Shown: positions 11,201 through 18,942 of the stretch, one piece after another
How positions within the stretch are numbered: the first letter of the stretch is position 1
Layout: each line of letters starts with the position of its first letter
Assembly (NCBI RefSeq): GCF_900168295.1
Contig: NZ_FVZL01000003.1
Location: 248,001-312,000, forward strand
DNA length: 64,000 nt
Source: Arthrobacter sp. P2b
GTDB taxonomy: Bacteria > Actinomycetota > Actinomycetes > Actinomycetales > Micrococcaceae
Direction: 5' to 3'
Position numbers and translations under genes: made by a program
The notes under the pieces: generated by a model
Told to the model about the DNA's origin: nothing
Databases searched by the model: none
What the model saw: the letters and a program-made list of their open reading frames with translations, nothing else

Positions 11201-12060
11201 GCATCAGATCGGTCGCCCTGAGCATTCCCTGCCTAAGTGGTCCGTATGCGAGTGTCAACTGCACGGTGAGCCTGCTCAAGAGCGGGATTCGTAAAACGCC
11301 GGTGCTTCGCGACGGCGCATACGCGCGCGAGGATGCGGAGGACGACCGATTTGAAGACTACTTTGGGAGTTTGCAATCAATCGTAACGAGCGCGGCGCAA
11401 GGCGATGGGGGTCTTTTCGAGACGAATCTGCGCGACGAGCGCTACCTGCCGTTCGAGAACGCAGGAGCCATCAGTGAGTGGCAGCTTGAACTGCCTGGGA
11501 ATCCGAGCAAGGGCGATCCCATCCAATTCGACTACGGAACGATCAGCGACGTCGTACTACACATCCGCTACACGGCGCGCGAGGGCGGGTCATTATTACG
11601 GCAAGGAGCCATCGGCAATCTGACAACGCTGATCGGCGATGCGAAGGCGGCTGGGTCCGTTCGGCTGTTTTCTGTTCGAGACGAGTTTCCAAACGAGTGG
11701 TCGAAGTTCCAAGCGCAGGTTCCCGGCGCCAATGAACGTTTTGCACTCGTACTGGGGCTCCGGGAAGAACACTACCCGTTTTGGAGCACAGGTCGCCTGA
11801 ACAACGTGACCAAGGTAGAGGTCATCGCTCGTAGCAGCAAAGGGACGGCGCCTGCGACCACTGATGTTTTTGACGGGCTAGATAAGACAGACGGCACGAC
11901 GAAGCACGATACTCTCACCAAGGATTCAAGTCTGGGAAATCTGCTTATCGGAAAGTTCACAGAAATAAGCTTGCCAGCGACACCTACGGCTGACCTGCGG
12001 CTCTTCTTTGACAACAAGGACCTCGATGACCTCTGGCTGGCGGTGACATGGAGCGGGTGA
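8278..12060 (+). CDS. Tc toxin subunit A, C-terminal half (pore and TcB-binding part)
   Basis: Continues the TcA chain of the preceding gene after an 18-bp gap, with an SD-like GGAGA before the ATG. Residues 1-60 match the ABC-toxin region. Residues about 75-215 are a beta-rich repeat insert with recurring Leu-Pro-Asp-Gly-Ser/Ala-Gly units. The conserved TcA block with FSPTSYNP and HWFHFLFDPT follows at about 225-300. A long helical coiled-coil region covers about 540-960 and contains a hydrophobic Gly/Ser-rich hairpin near 719-755, where TcA proteins place the membrane-inserting pore tip. The C-terminal TcB-binding-type domain begins near 960 (FDMDGPGHYFRRI, then SIPCLSGPYASVN). Two-chain TcA subunits are known in other bacteria such as Yersinia entomophaga, so the split need not be a lesion. 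No TcB or TcC gene follows. Confidence 0.9.
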   Translation: MKLTTTAQIQKFHGYLDIETVFIPRRPTNTEETKYFVIQEREVNYRFYPHFHPYVGQLAQRLLGKGTPGLQAADTEYVAGSVSLPGSVEIALAKSTTITVAAGSGISLRADVEVQTAGGLVTLSADMQLELADVASVALPDGSTATLVDGMSATPLPGSSFTVSQDEAAVLLGDAQINLHLATKIELHDGSSATLPAGTSVVLSNAAQLIIANGTPATLVRSRPLPVLYTGIFSPTSYNPSALVTQPYPVKDLDFTSSGAYSLYNWELFFHVPLTIAIHLSKNQRFAEAQHWFHFLFDPTDDSDGPTPERFWKVRPFQHTDVKQIEDILVNLATGGDEALRNETIQSIDAWKDTPFRPHVIARYRQQAYMYKTVMAYLDNLIAWGDSLFRQDTGEAIDEALMLYVLAANILGPRPEAVPKKGAVRPQTYANLRSDLQQFGTVMRDVEADVPFDLLPFPGEPSAQSHRLATVRSLGKALYFGVPRNDKLLGYWDTVADRLFKIRNSLNIQGIFRQLALFEPPIDPAMLARAAAAGLDVGAIVTGLNQPLPLVRFQVLVQKAGEIVQEVKSLGNNLLSAMEKEDGEALAILRSKHERLIMEMAEHVKYAQLQEAIKSKEGLLKSLALAVQRYTYFERQLGKTTDDIEKAIQAPGDLDAETLEKMKFAMTEPEISLRDIEIDIARDLDDSGGRIVSSHERTEIAKLAEARDLNEGASSKERIGAGLSLLPELGVAFEFWGIGGNLSFGGSALSRAMSFWAGFARANAEQRTYESGTTARVGTYSRREQDWAFQSNLAAGEITQVFKQLRAAQLREAIAEQELKSHRKQMDHAAEIELFLNEEGTQKPGKKTNKALYTWMKREVKSLYAQCFQFAFDVSKRAERALQHELGNRELTYLQFGYLAGKEGLLAGEKLYLDVKRMEVAYQELNQREYEMTKHVSLLQVAPFALLSLRRTGRCTVTLPESLFDMDGPGHYFRRIRSVALSIPCLSGPYASVNCTVSLLKSGIRKTPVLRDGAYAREDAEDDRFEDYFGSLQSIVTSAAQGDGGLFETNLRDERYLPFENAGAISEWQLELPGNPSKGDPIQFDYGTISDVVLHIRYTAREGGSLLRQGAIGNLTTLIGDAKAAGSVRLFSVRDEFPNEWSKFQAQVPGANERFALVLGLREEHYPFWSTGRLNNVTKVEVIARSSKGTAPATTDVFDGLDKTDGTTKHDTLTKDSSLGNLLIGKFTEISLPATPTADLRLFFDNKDLDDLWLAVTWSG

Positions 12061-12864
12061 TAGACCAGCCGAAATCCCAAATTGGATTCATCCGGTGGCG
12101 TTCCGGGAAACTGCAGGAAGCCGTGCCTCTACCGAATTCGGTAAACTTGTGGGCTGGCCCGGGGTGCTAGCAATGGCGGAGCTTGTCACTTTTATTTCCA
12201 CCTTTGCAACTCCGCGCCCATTGCGGCGGGAGTAGCACTGTAATAGGTCTTTTAAATGCTTCGTTTTAACTTGAGCATCCGCACGCACAGTTGCTCGTCA
12301 CGCGGCTTACGGAACTGGATTGGTCATCCGCAAAAGGCGCTCAATTTGGTTGATTCCCGCGGAACCAGGCCGGGGTGGATCGACTGGCAGGGGGCATGGA
12401 AAATGTGTGGCCTCGAGTTCTCAAGGTGGCTGCTGGGCGTGGCCGTTTGCGGGGTCTTGTTATTCGCACTGCCGCACTAGTGCCCGAGGAACCCCTATTT
12501 GCACGACTTTCTCGGCGAAGATGTGCTGCCAACGGCTCTGGCCACTAGCACTGATAATCAACCCAGCGCCTGGGAGACGCCGCGGTTGTGGACCACCTTG
12601 GCGATGATTGACCGAGCACCGCGTAGGACGCTATTGGAAAGGATGAAATATGCCGAGCAATTGAGGGACCCTTTTCCTGGCTTTTGTTGTGACTAGCAGG
12701 GGCTCACGCGCCGAGCAAAACCTTGCAAAGGCTTCCGACTAACTCCGTGCAGGCGGACCGATGAGATGCCCAACATGAGGCGGCGTTTTTCCCTCAACTT
12801 CATCAACCGTCATAACTTTCACTGACTCATTCCTATCCGAGGTGAGCGCCAAAAACGGGACGAG
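12061..12864. other. Intergenic stretch without a supported gene
   Basis: Between the toxin pair and the next minus-strand gene there is visibly AT-richer sequence. Short open frames of 60-95 codons occur on both strands but none has a convincing ribosome-binding site, domain or codon pattern. I see no tRNA, strong terminator or repeat. Confidence 0.5.
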
Positions 12865-13746
12865 TCACGGGATTACCTTCAAGGGAATATCCGATTCCCT
12901 GCCCACGATGGAGAGCCTCAATATCCCATCAGGCTTCGTTGGATCTGACGCTGCTTTCCAACCGGGCGTACTAGGCAAATAAGAGATTTTTACATCGCGA
13001 TAGTTCGGATTTTGCGCCTCGGTCGGAACAATCGCGACGCGGAAAGGATTTGATGTCTTAGGCTCCGTAATGTAGGCCGAAGCTTCCGTCAGCGATGGCG
13101 CAAGAGACGCGTCTGCAAAAGTTATCCTAACCATCTGAACAGCATAATTCCCGTTCTCGCCGCGGAATTCGACTTCTTTGGGGTCGGCGTTCCAAGTGGA
13201 AAGGTCTTTATCGGCAGCACCACTGGCAAAAATAACTTTCAAGACACGGGAAACTAGTTCCAAAAAGACTGAGTCCCGGAATCCCACTGCGAATCCTATG
13301 ATGAAATACAGCGCCATTGCCTCGGGTTCGCGTGACAGCGATTGGCTCGTCGCCGCAGTTCCGCCAGCCTGCGAAACAGCGTCCGTCTCGGCGACCTTAA
13401 GCACTAAGGCTACAATTACCAACGCCATCAATCCGGAAGTTGCGCCAAGGAAGGGCCTGGCGAAATGCCAAACGTTCCACTTATTATTCCAGTCGTGAAA
13501 ATGGTCAGCGGCGCCAACAAGACTAATCATCACACCACCCAAGGCGCCGCCCCATGGCGCGATCAGCGGGATGAAACCGGCAAAAGCCTCTTGGCCCTTA
13601 ATGTCACGTAATAGATCCCACCAGTCCCATACTGGAAGGGCGAGGCTCAAGAGAAATGCAAGCAACAGGATGTCGTACACCGCAAAGAAAATCGGCCAGC
13701 CAAAATGAGTATGCGCTCGTGTGCTAGTAGAGAGATTTGCGGTCAT
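12865..13746 (-). CDS. Hypothetical membrane protein with C-terminal soluble domain
   Basis: A 293-residue protein I do not recognise. The first 185 residues contain about four hydrophobic segments (near 18-42, 58-78, 95-115 and 145-162), with charged or aromatic loops including a Trp-rich WDWWDLLRD stretch. The last 110 residues are hydrophilic and beta-rich, ending in a run of alternating hydrophobic residues. There is no signal peptide cleavage site, catalytic motif or known domain that I can name. It stands alone on the minus strand, flanked by long gene-poor stretches, and its codon use is more AT-tolerant than the chromosomal genes to the right, which fits acquired DNA. The single uninterrupted frame of this length and its membrane pattern support it being a real gene. 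Confidence 0.7.
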   Translation of the reverse strand: MTANLSTSTRAHTHFGWPIFFAVYDILLLAFLLSLALPVWDWWDLLRDIKGQEAFAGFIPLIAPWGGALGGVMISLVGAADHFHDWNNKWNVWHFARPFLGATSGLMALVIVALVLKVAETDAVSQAGGTAATSQSLSREPEAMALYFIIGFAVGFRDSVFLELVSRVLKVIFASGAADKDLSTWNADPKEVEFRGENGNYAVQMVRITFADASLAPSLTEASAYITEPKTSNPFRVAIVPTEAQNPNYRDVKISYLPSTPGWKAASDPTKPDGILRLSIVGRESDIPLKVIP

Positions 13747-15015
13747 GTCAGCAACCCGAGGCGCGATGCTAATCTAGTGGCCCAGTATGGCTTTGGTACG
13801 TCACCCGTTTGGCATAAAACAAGGTTTCCGTCCCCTGGAATCGCAAGGAAAAACCGTCCGTTACTGGAAGCCAACTGCTCCCCAACAGCGAGTATAGAAC
13901 CTGGAAGAAATCGGTCGGCCACCGCGCTGTTCTCCTCTACTAAACTGACTTCCTGATCCGCTGAGGATCCTCCCGTCTGCGTTACTACGGCGTTACAGAC
14001 TCAAAAGGTTGTGGCACGGGTATTCGGCTAGTCTAGGTAAATCGGTCCGGCCGATAAATATGCTGACCTAGTAACAGCGGATGGTAGGTCATGTGGACCG
14101 GCCCGTACACCTGTGGCTCTTGCACCTGCGTCTCTTGCCACTATGCGATAGAGGATCCGGCGCACCTGTGTCTCTTGGGGATGCACGTGGGTCGAAACTT
14201 TCCTACACATCTTGGACCCTCACGGTAGCAAACGCGCGCGTCTCTTATGATCTAACGGGCGGTCGGAGTTCACCCTGCCTCTCGGGTGCCTTCATGGCTT
14301 GATATGTATTTCACTTCCCCGTCTTGTGCGAGGGGAAGCTCGGCTCGTCGTGTATTCACCTCCGTATCTTGCGCAAACGGAAGGCTCGTGGTGGATGCAC
14401 CTCCGCATCTTGCAAGACGATGTCGCTACTTCCTATGTAGTCCCGAGCGATAACCATTAAATCTCTGGTGTCGGCGCGTCTTCCAGCCTGGGGTCACGCT
14501 GCTATGGACGGGAAAAATGACGCCGTGGGAACGGGGCGCGGCTTCCTGGGGCTCATGTAGCACGGCGCGGTCAAAAATTTGCATTACAGGGCTTCCCAGC
14601 AGGGACCAAGGGGTACTTCCAAGAGTGTGCGGCAACGCGGGTGACTCGGCGCGACCATCACGGACCGCCTCCTACGCGCGAGGAACATATCGCCCCGCGG
14701 CTTCGTACAGCCAGGAGTCTCGCGATGTTCGTTTCGACATCATCACAGGGTCGGTAGCCCAGCGACGGCGGCCTTTGCCGTGTAGAACTCAGCTTCCCGG
14801 GAAGCACGTGGCCACGTTCCAACTAAGACAACCGGTGTTTCAATCACGAACAATGAGGCTGGGAATGGGCGTAGCATTCGGCAGGACCAACGGGATCGTC
14901 GTTTGGGATGACCCATACCAGGATGCGAATAGCCAGCACGTAGATATAGATGGGCAGGTCATCAGCCGCCCTGTCGATTGCATCAGCCGGTACAACTGTT
15001 GAGAGGAAGAGAATC
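13747..15015. other. 1.3-kb gene-poor stretch
   Basis: No supported coding region. The largest open frame (14517-15002, plus strand) has no domain, no convincing SD and an implausible composition. The stretch does contain a family of degenerate short repeats (14108-14414, listed separately). Confidence 0.5.
14108..14414 (+). repeat. Degenerate CACCTGYGTCTCTTG-like repeats
   Basis: Three near-identical 15-mers occur at 14108-14122 (CACCTGTGGCTCTTG), 14123-14137 (CACCTGCGTCTCTTG, directly abutting) and 14163-14177 (CACCTGTGTCTCTTG). Weaker relatives follow at about 14202, 14235, 14270, 14311, 14355 and 14397, all with the core CACYTCCG-xTCTTG. The last three sit in about 43-46-bp steps, and two are bracketed by short inverted arms (TTCCCC/GGGGAA around 14313-14336; CCTCCGT/ACGGAAGG around 14358-14384), so they could fold as RNA hairpins. 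Spacing is too irregular and units too short for a CRISPR array. Function unknown. Confidence 0.55.
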
Positions 15016-15192
15016 ATGGACGCCGTAACAGCAGGTATCGTACTGGCAATGGTCGGCGTGGCGTTAGTCATTCTGTGTGCGGCGCTGGTTCGCCGCTGGA
15101 ACCGGGAGAACAGAGCGAAGTACCCGGAGCGGTTCTCGGGATCGCATGGGTCTTTTGAAATCAACCGGGAGCCGAGACGGCGACTCTATTAA
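15016..15192 (+). CDS. 58-residue single-pass membrane protein
   Basis: A small gene with a good ribosome-binding site (GAGGAAGAG about 5 bases before the ATG). The product has a hydrophobic N-terminal helix (about residues 5-24) followed by a strongly basic, then mixed-charge tail (RRWNRENRAKYPERF) that should lie in the cytoplasm by the positive-inside rule. No family recognised. A longer in-frame start at 14950 exists but lacks an SD and would place a hydrophilic stretch ahead of the membrane helix. It stands alone between gene-poor stretches. Confidence 0.55.
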   Translation: MDAVTAGIVLAMVGVALVILCAALVRRWNRENRAKYPERFSGSHGSFEINREPRRRLY

Positions 15193-15441
15193 AAGAGGTG
15201 GGAGTAGACCCCAACCGGTTTGGGCCTTCCGCCCGGCCGTCATAGCGCCCGGGGTCGCGTACGGGTTTCAAAGGAATTAAATATGATTTATTGTAACCTT
15301 GATTGTCGCGCACGACGCCCAGCCAGGGCTCTCCCACGAAGCGATATCCTCAGGGAGCTGCTGCTCGTATGTGCCTGGCATAGCGAGGCACCTCCTTTAG
15401 TCACCATCGACGGCTCGTCTTCGCGGGTTTAGCTGGGAGGA

Positions 15442-15699
15442 TTATGGACGTCTTGGTCTATCGCCTTTGGATTGGTTGCATCCTCTGCAGCACGCTGCGA
15501 GGTTGTCCACGTGGTCTTGCCCGCCTCTTGCGTACGCGATGACGTGGTCTGTTTCGGCGTTGTTGGACTTGAGGCTTACGTCGTAGTCGAGCTTGACCTT
15601 GCAGCATGGGCAGCGCTCGGTACCCTGGGCCCTGGCTTGATGGAGCCGTCTCTTGCGGGCCTTTTTGTACTGGGATGTGCCAGTGGGTGAGGTGGCCAT
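15442..15699 (-). CDS. Mini HNH endonuclease
   Basis: An 85-residue protein made almost entirely of an HNH nuclease domain: a Cys-pair knuckle (CPCC), then the beta-beta-alpha-metal core with ETDHVIAYARGG (the D-H of the motif), the conserved Asn (DHVDNLA), and a second Cys pair leading into CNQSKGDR. The two CxxC pairs should bind a structural zinc, as in McrA/phage-type HNH proteins. The preceding 25 residues are Arg/Lys-rich and may contact DNA. Stand-alone HNH proteins of this size occur in actinophages, as homing-type nucleases and as restriction remnants. No phage terminase or methylase is nearby, so its role is open. Confidence 0.8.
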   Translation of the reverse strand: MATSPTGTSQYKKARKRRLHQARAQGTERCPCCKVKLDYDVSLKSNNAETDHVIAYARGGQDHVDNLAACCRGCNQSKGDRPRRP

Positions 15700-15796
15700 G
15701 TTCTCGCATTCGACGGTTGAGCTCGTACCTATGAAGAGGAATCGGATGGCTGTAAGGTGAGCGGACTATTCGTGCCCGTCTCTTCCGGAGGCTGCA

Positions 15797-16096
15797 ATGG
15801 ATGACACCGAGATGACTTCGTCTCGTCCACGACGTCGATGGGGCTTGCGGCTTTTCATCTTGGGGCTAGCGCTTCTGCTGTTAGGACTGGTCCTAATGGT
15901 CCTGCAACCCAACTATTTGTTGGATCCTGCGGAGGGCGAGGGTTCTGCCACTACGCCTGCTGCGATTGGGATCGTGACAGCCGTTTCTGGTTTGATCACT
16001 TCTGTAGCCGGCTTGATTACTGCCATCGCAGCTCTTCGCACGAAGCGGGATGAACCCTCAAACGTGAAAAGGAAAAAGGGACAGCGGCGGAGGTAG
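15797..16096 (+). CDS. Small two-helix membrane protein
   Basis: A 99-residue protein preceded by a good SD (GGAGG, 6 bases before the ATG). It has an Arg-rich N-terminus (residues 8-18), a first transmembrane segment about 18-40, a short acidic loop (LLDPAEGEG), a second segment about 50-78 made of repeated Ala/Val/Ile/Gly/Ser, and a highly basic C-terminal tail (KRKKGQRRR). Both ends are predicted cytoplasmic. No family recognised. Confidence 0.6.
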   Translation: MDDTEMTSSRPRRRWGLRLFILGLALLLLGLVLMVLQPNYLLDPAEGEGSATTPAAIGIVTAVSGLITSVAGLITAIAALRTKRDEPSNVKRKKGQRRR

Positions 16097-16286
16097 CCGG
16101 CCGGAGCTTGCCAACCCAAGCGCTCCCGATCGGCTCAGCTGGCAGATTGGGGTTGGGCCTAGGTCGGATGTGCCTGCACCCTTAGGGTGCGGAGACATCA
16201 TGGTGGGTATCACCGCCACTGAGGGGGCAGTAAATTGTCGGACTCATGGGCTGCGGCCCTGGCCGTCGTATCGTCATCGGCCATCG

Positions 16287-16409
16287 ATTCCAGGTAGTGT
16301 CCTGGCAGACCTGTATGGGCAATACGGTAGTCGCCTGCTGGAGGGAAACGTACGGAGCTTTCTTTCCAATAACGTGTTAGTTAACCGCGGTATTTACGAA
16401 GAGGCCCTG
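16287..16409 (+). pseudogene. Fragment of an AIPR abortive-infection gene
   Basis: About 41 codons, in one frame, read PGSVLADLYGQYGSRLLEG followed by NVRSFLSNNVLVNRGI. This matches the signature of AIPR (abortive infection phage resistance) proteins, LxxLYxxYGSRLLExNVRSFL...VNxGI. In intact family members this segment lies inside a protein of several hundred residues. Here the preceding and following sequence in all frames has no recognisable AIPR content, so it is an internal remnant. The usual Gly-Lys before VNxGI is replaced. It suggests a defence gene was once present in this island. Confidence 0.65.
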
Positions 16410-17473
16410 GCACCGTCCCAGCATGGACAAGGGCCCCGGTCGTGCAACCGTCCGGCTTCCCGTATAAATAGCTCGCCCAGCGGCGCTTTTGATGACGCCG
16501 TCAAGCGAGGCCGGACTCGTGCTGCCATGGACCAGTAGCGGTGTCAGAGATGCGCCGCACACGGTCTGGCGCGTGTGATTCTGACGAGATCGCAGGAGGA
16601 GGGTCCGGGCACTGCCAGGTGGGCGGCTCCGACACCCCTGGCTGGAGGCTCTGCACATGTATCCCTTCCGGCCCCACCAAGCCAGGCATCCCTGGAAGCC
16701 GCTTCGCCAACGGCAACATTGTTATTGTGCCGTTGGAGCGCGACGGCATGCTCGGAATCGTGGCTCGCCACTATCATGTGGGAAGGGACACGGCCCGAAG
16801 GGCCCGAACAACATCGGCCCAGTCCTTCGTTTTGCAACTGTTCAACGCCGGGTCCCTGTGCGTTTCTATTCACGCTGTCAGGCGGGGACGGGGTCGTGGG
16901 AGCCGTGCATGGCTACCGTTGTCAGAATTTCCCCGTACAAGGCCGCTACTGACTCATGCCGGAGGGACACCGAGCGAGAACTTTGCCCCGTTACGCATTG
17001 AGTAGGAGCGCCACTTTCCTGGCCTGGCGCGAGGAAACCTATCAACGATCGGCTGGCACTCGTCGCAGGGCTGCTTGGTGACCCTGGAGAACCCCAGTTG
17101 GTGTCCCCAAGCGGCCTGCGCGGCGCAAGCACGGCAAAGCCCGAGACCTACATAGTGGGTCTTTGTGGAATCAAAGGTCCTTGTCTGCCGGAGTGTTTCA
17201 ACCCGGTCCTGGGCGCAGAGGGACGTGGAAGCTTTCATGGTGACCTCGGGTTCTTGTTTGTCGGGTTGGTTGCATTGACGCTGAGCAGTGCTTGGAATCG
17301 TTGAGTTACGCGGAGCTTGCTCCGCCCTCCGGGCTGCGCGGCGCTCCGCTGGCCTTCACGGCCGAATCGATGGTTCGGTTGCGGACCGGGGCGGATGACC
17401 TTGCCCTCGAGGCAAGGGGCATCCCGTTCCTTGGCCAAGAAATAGGTGGCCAGGGATGGAGTTGCCTGGTTCT
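16410..17473. other. Gene-poor stretch with decayed sequence
   Basis: Several overlapping frames of 80-150 codons exist on both strands, typical of GC-rich non-coding sequence, but none shows a domain, SD or consistent codon bias. It follows the AIPR fragment and may be further decayed island DNA. Confidence 0.45.
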
Positions 17474-17518
17474 CCCTTCCTTCGGGAAGGGTGCCCCTTG
17501 TTTTGGGCAAGGGGCACC
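17474..17518. terminator. Two back-to-back strong hairpins
   Basis: The first hairpin is CCCTTCC, loop TTCG, GGAAGGG (17474-17491), a UUCG tetraloop. The second is GGTGCCCCTTG, loop TTTTGGG, CAAGGGGCACC (17490-17518), a perfect 11-bp stem. They share two bases at the join, so the two stems compete at the junction. No T-run follows on either strand; they may be a factor-dependent terminator or a structural element beside the adjacent direct repeats. Confidence 0.6.
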
Positions 17519-17550
17519 AAGGATTCAGCCCGCACAGTGCCGGACCGGTA

Positions 17551-17619
17551 GAGGTAGTTGCTGTTGAGGTAGAACTCCTTGAGGTCGTTCTACCTGAGGT
17601 AGTTATTGGTGAGGTAGTT
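17551..17619 (+). repeat. Five-copy 15-bp iteron-like direct repeat
   Basis: GAGGTAGTT or a close variant begins at 17551, 17566, 17581, 17596 and 17611, an exact 15-bp period. Copies 1, 4 and 5 are identical over 9 bp; copy 2 has GAGGTAGAA and copy 3 GAGGTCGTT. The six bases between cores vary. The array lies about 150 bp beyond the stop codon of the HTH_36-like gene at 17773-18162. Regularly phased repeats of this kind bind replication initiators or regulators; no replication gene is seen, so binding is inferred only. Confidence 0.6.
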
Positions 17620-17772
17620 AGGGAGTGGTTTTTCCAAGGTCCCGGGAAAGAAAACCAGGGGTACCGGAAGACGACTTTATTGGGGTAGCCCCCCGGGGCT
17701 TCTGGCCATCCCTACATAGCCTTAACCGGGGTGCCGACCTCCGTGATTTTTGGGGCTGTCCGATAAGGGCGT

Positions 17773-18162
17773 CTAGTAAGAATCGGGGTCTGCGCTCCAG
17801 ATCTCAAAGTGCAGTGGCCACGCCGGCGCCTCCTCCGCGGTACTGGTGATCGGTGGCGCCGGGGGTTCTTCCAGGACGGGAGCAGGGACGGTGATGTAGT
17901 AGTCGATCGAGCTGTTGAACTTTCGTTCCTTGCGCAGGTATCCCCTTGCCTCGGCAAGCCCTGTGTGCTTCGAGACGGTTGCCTCGGTGAGACCCACGGC
18001 CCTCGCGATCGTTTTTACAGTTAAGTAGGCCAGGCCTGTCTTGTTGTTGGCGAAGGTAGCGATCGCCCAACAAGTCGCCTTGACTCCCGATGGCAGATTG
18101 GACTCCCGGATAGCTACCCCGTACTGCAAAGGACGCGACGGTTGGCTCGGTACTACGCTCAC
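17773..18162 (-). CDS. HTH_36-like winged-helix DNA-binding protein (module gene B, intact copy)
   Basis: A 129-residue protein starting at a GTG that overlaps the stop of gene A by 4 bases (GTGA), with GGAGG 7 bases upstream, so A and B should be translationally coupled. Residues about 15-75 form a winged helix of the HTH_36 type: LPSGVKATCWAIATFANNK, then TVKTIARAVGLTEATVSKH as the recognition region and GYLRKERKF as the wing. The C-terminal 50 residues are Pro/Ala/Glu-rich. HTH_36 domains occur in plasmid replication initiators and phage or ICE regulators. This is the only intact copy of B; two decayed copies lie at 18943-19083 and 19700-19936. Confidence 0.75.
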   Translation of the reverse strand: MSVVPSQPSRPLQYGVAIRESNLPSGVKATCWAIATFANNKTGLAYLTVKTIARAVGLTEATVSKHTGLAEARGYLRKERKFNSSIDYYITVPAPVLEEPPAPPITSTAEEAPAWPLHFEIWSADPDSY

Positions 18163-18554
18163 AGCTCTTCCTCCGGAATCAGCAGGGTCCATCCGTACCG
18201 GCGGCGGCCGATGCCGTCGTAAAAATTACGGTCAAGGTAACCCTTCAACACAAGTTCTGACATGATCTCCAATGCCGTCAGGTCCCTCCTGTCCCGCCCA
18301 AGCGAGGCGTTAACCCGCTGCCAGTCCGTAAAGGACGCGCGGCCGATCCCAACAGAAAGGGCCATCACCCGGGCCACCCCGAGGGCTTCAGGCGGGAGAC
18401 TGCCGTCGCTGGCGATTGCATCGAGCCAGTCGGCCAGGAACGGATTCGCTGCCACGAGCGCGGAGCGGTTGCCGCCTTGATCGTCGGCTTTCGGCGGGTC
18501 ACCCGCCTGCTTCTCAGGAACGGCCTTAGCCGACGGTCCGGTCAGTGGAATCAT
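18159..18554 (-). CDS. Element-borne wHTH-like protein (module gene A, copy 1)
   Basis: A 131-residue protein; the ATG at 18554 is chosen because GGAGG lies 6 bases upstream, and because this gives the same length as copy 3. After a Pro/Ala/Lys linker (about 1-45), the conserved domain reads DWLDAIASDGSLPPEALGVA, then SFTDWQRVNASLGRDRRDL, a predicted HTH, then GYLDRNFYDG and the end motif YGWTLLIPEEEL. The same motifs recur in 19086-19382 and 19933-20328. I do not know a family name; the helix-turn-wing pattern suggests DNA binding. Its leader shares ACAAAGGCAGGA (18589-18600) with copy 3. It overlaps gene B by 4 bases. Confidence 0.7.
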   Translation of the reverse strand: MIPLTGPSAKAVPEKQAGDPPKADDQGGNRSALVAANPFLADWLDAIASDGSLPPEALGVARVMALSVGIGRASFTDWQRVNASLGRDRRDLTALEIMSELVLKGYLDRNFYDGIGRRRYGWTLLIPEEEL

Positions 18555-18942
18555 GAATACCTCCATTTGTTCGGTCAAAAAGGGCGCGACAAAGGCAGGA
18601 CAGTGCCCTGTCGGGTTGAATCGAGATGATTAGGCGGTGAGCTTTTCTGGTCAGGGGAAGGGACTCGCGATGGGGACTGCACGCCGTGATCCGGCTGGCT
18701 CATCCCGGCCGGGGTGGACCTTTTCATCCCACGCCACAGGAGTGCCGGGCTCGACCCCTTCGCTTGGTTACTCGCAGCGCTCAGGGGCATCGATTGACGC
18801 TGCCAGGCGACATAGGCTTCCTTGATGCCATGCTCAGTGCCGTTGTCGGACATTGGCCGCACCGGGCCGCTTCTGACCCACCCCGGAGTGGACTGGGAAG
18901 AGAAGTCGGCCCCGCCGCGCAGACTATGAGAACGCGGGGATG
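18555..18942. other. Leader and spacer between module copies
   Basis: Contains the upstream region of module copy 1, including ACAAAGGCAGGA at 18589-18600, which is repeated 32 bp before the start of copy 3 (20360-20371). An antisense-direction frame of 140 codons spans 18575-18997 but shows no domain. The spacing and shared leader suggest a promoter or operator duplicated together with gene A. Confidence 0.4.

Noticed and set aside
12256..12607. Small frames in the post-toxin gap, one with a hydrophobic end
   Set aside because: Overlapping alternatives in several frames, no SD, no conservation visible.
14108..14414. Possible CRISPR array
   Set aside because: Repeats are 15 bp, degenerate and irregularly spaced, without spacers of uniform length or cas genes.
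14517..15002. 161-codon plus-strand frame upstream of the small membrane gene
   Set aside because: No SD, no domain and Ser/Arg/Cys-rich shadow-like composition.
16541..17005. Several overlapping 90-150-codon frames on both strands
   Set aside because: Overlapping frames in all directions with no SD or domain indicate GC-driven random open frames.
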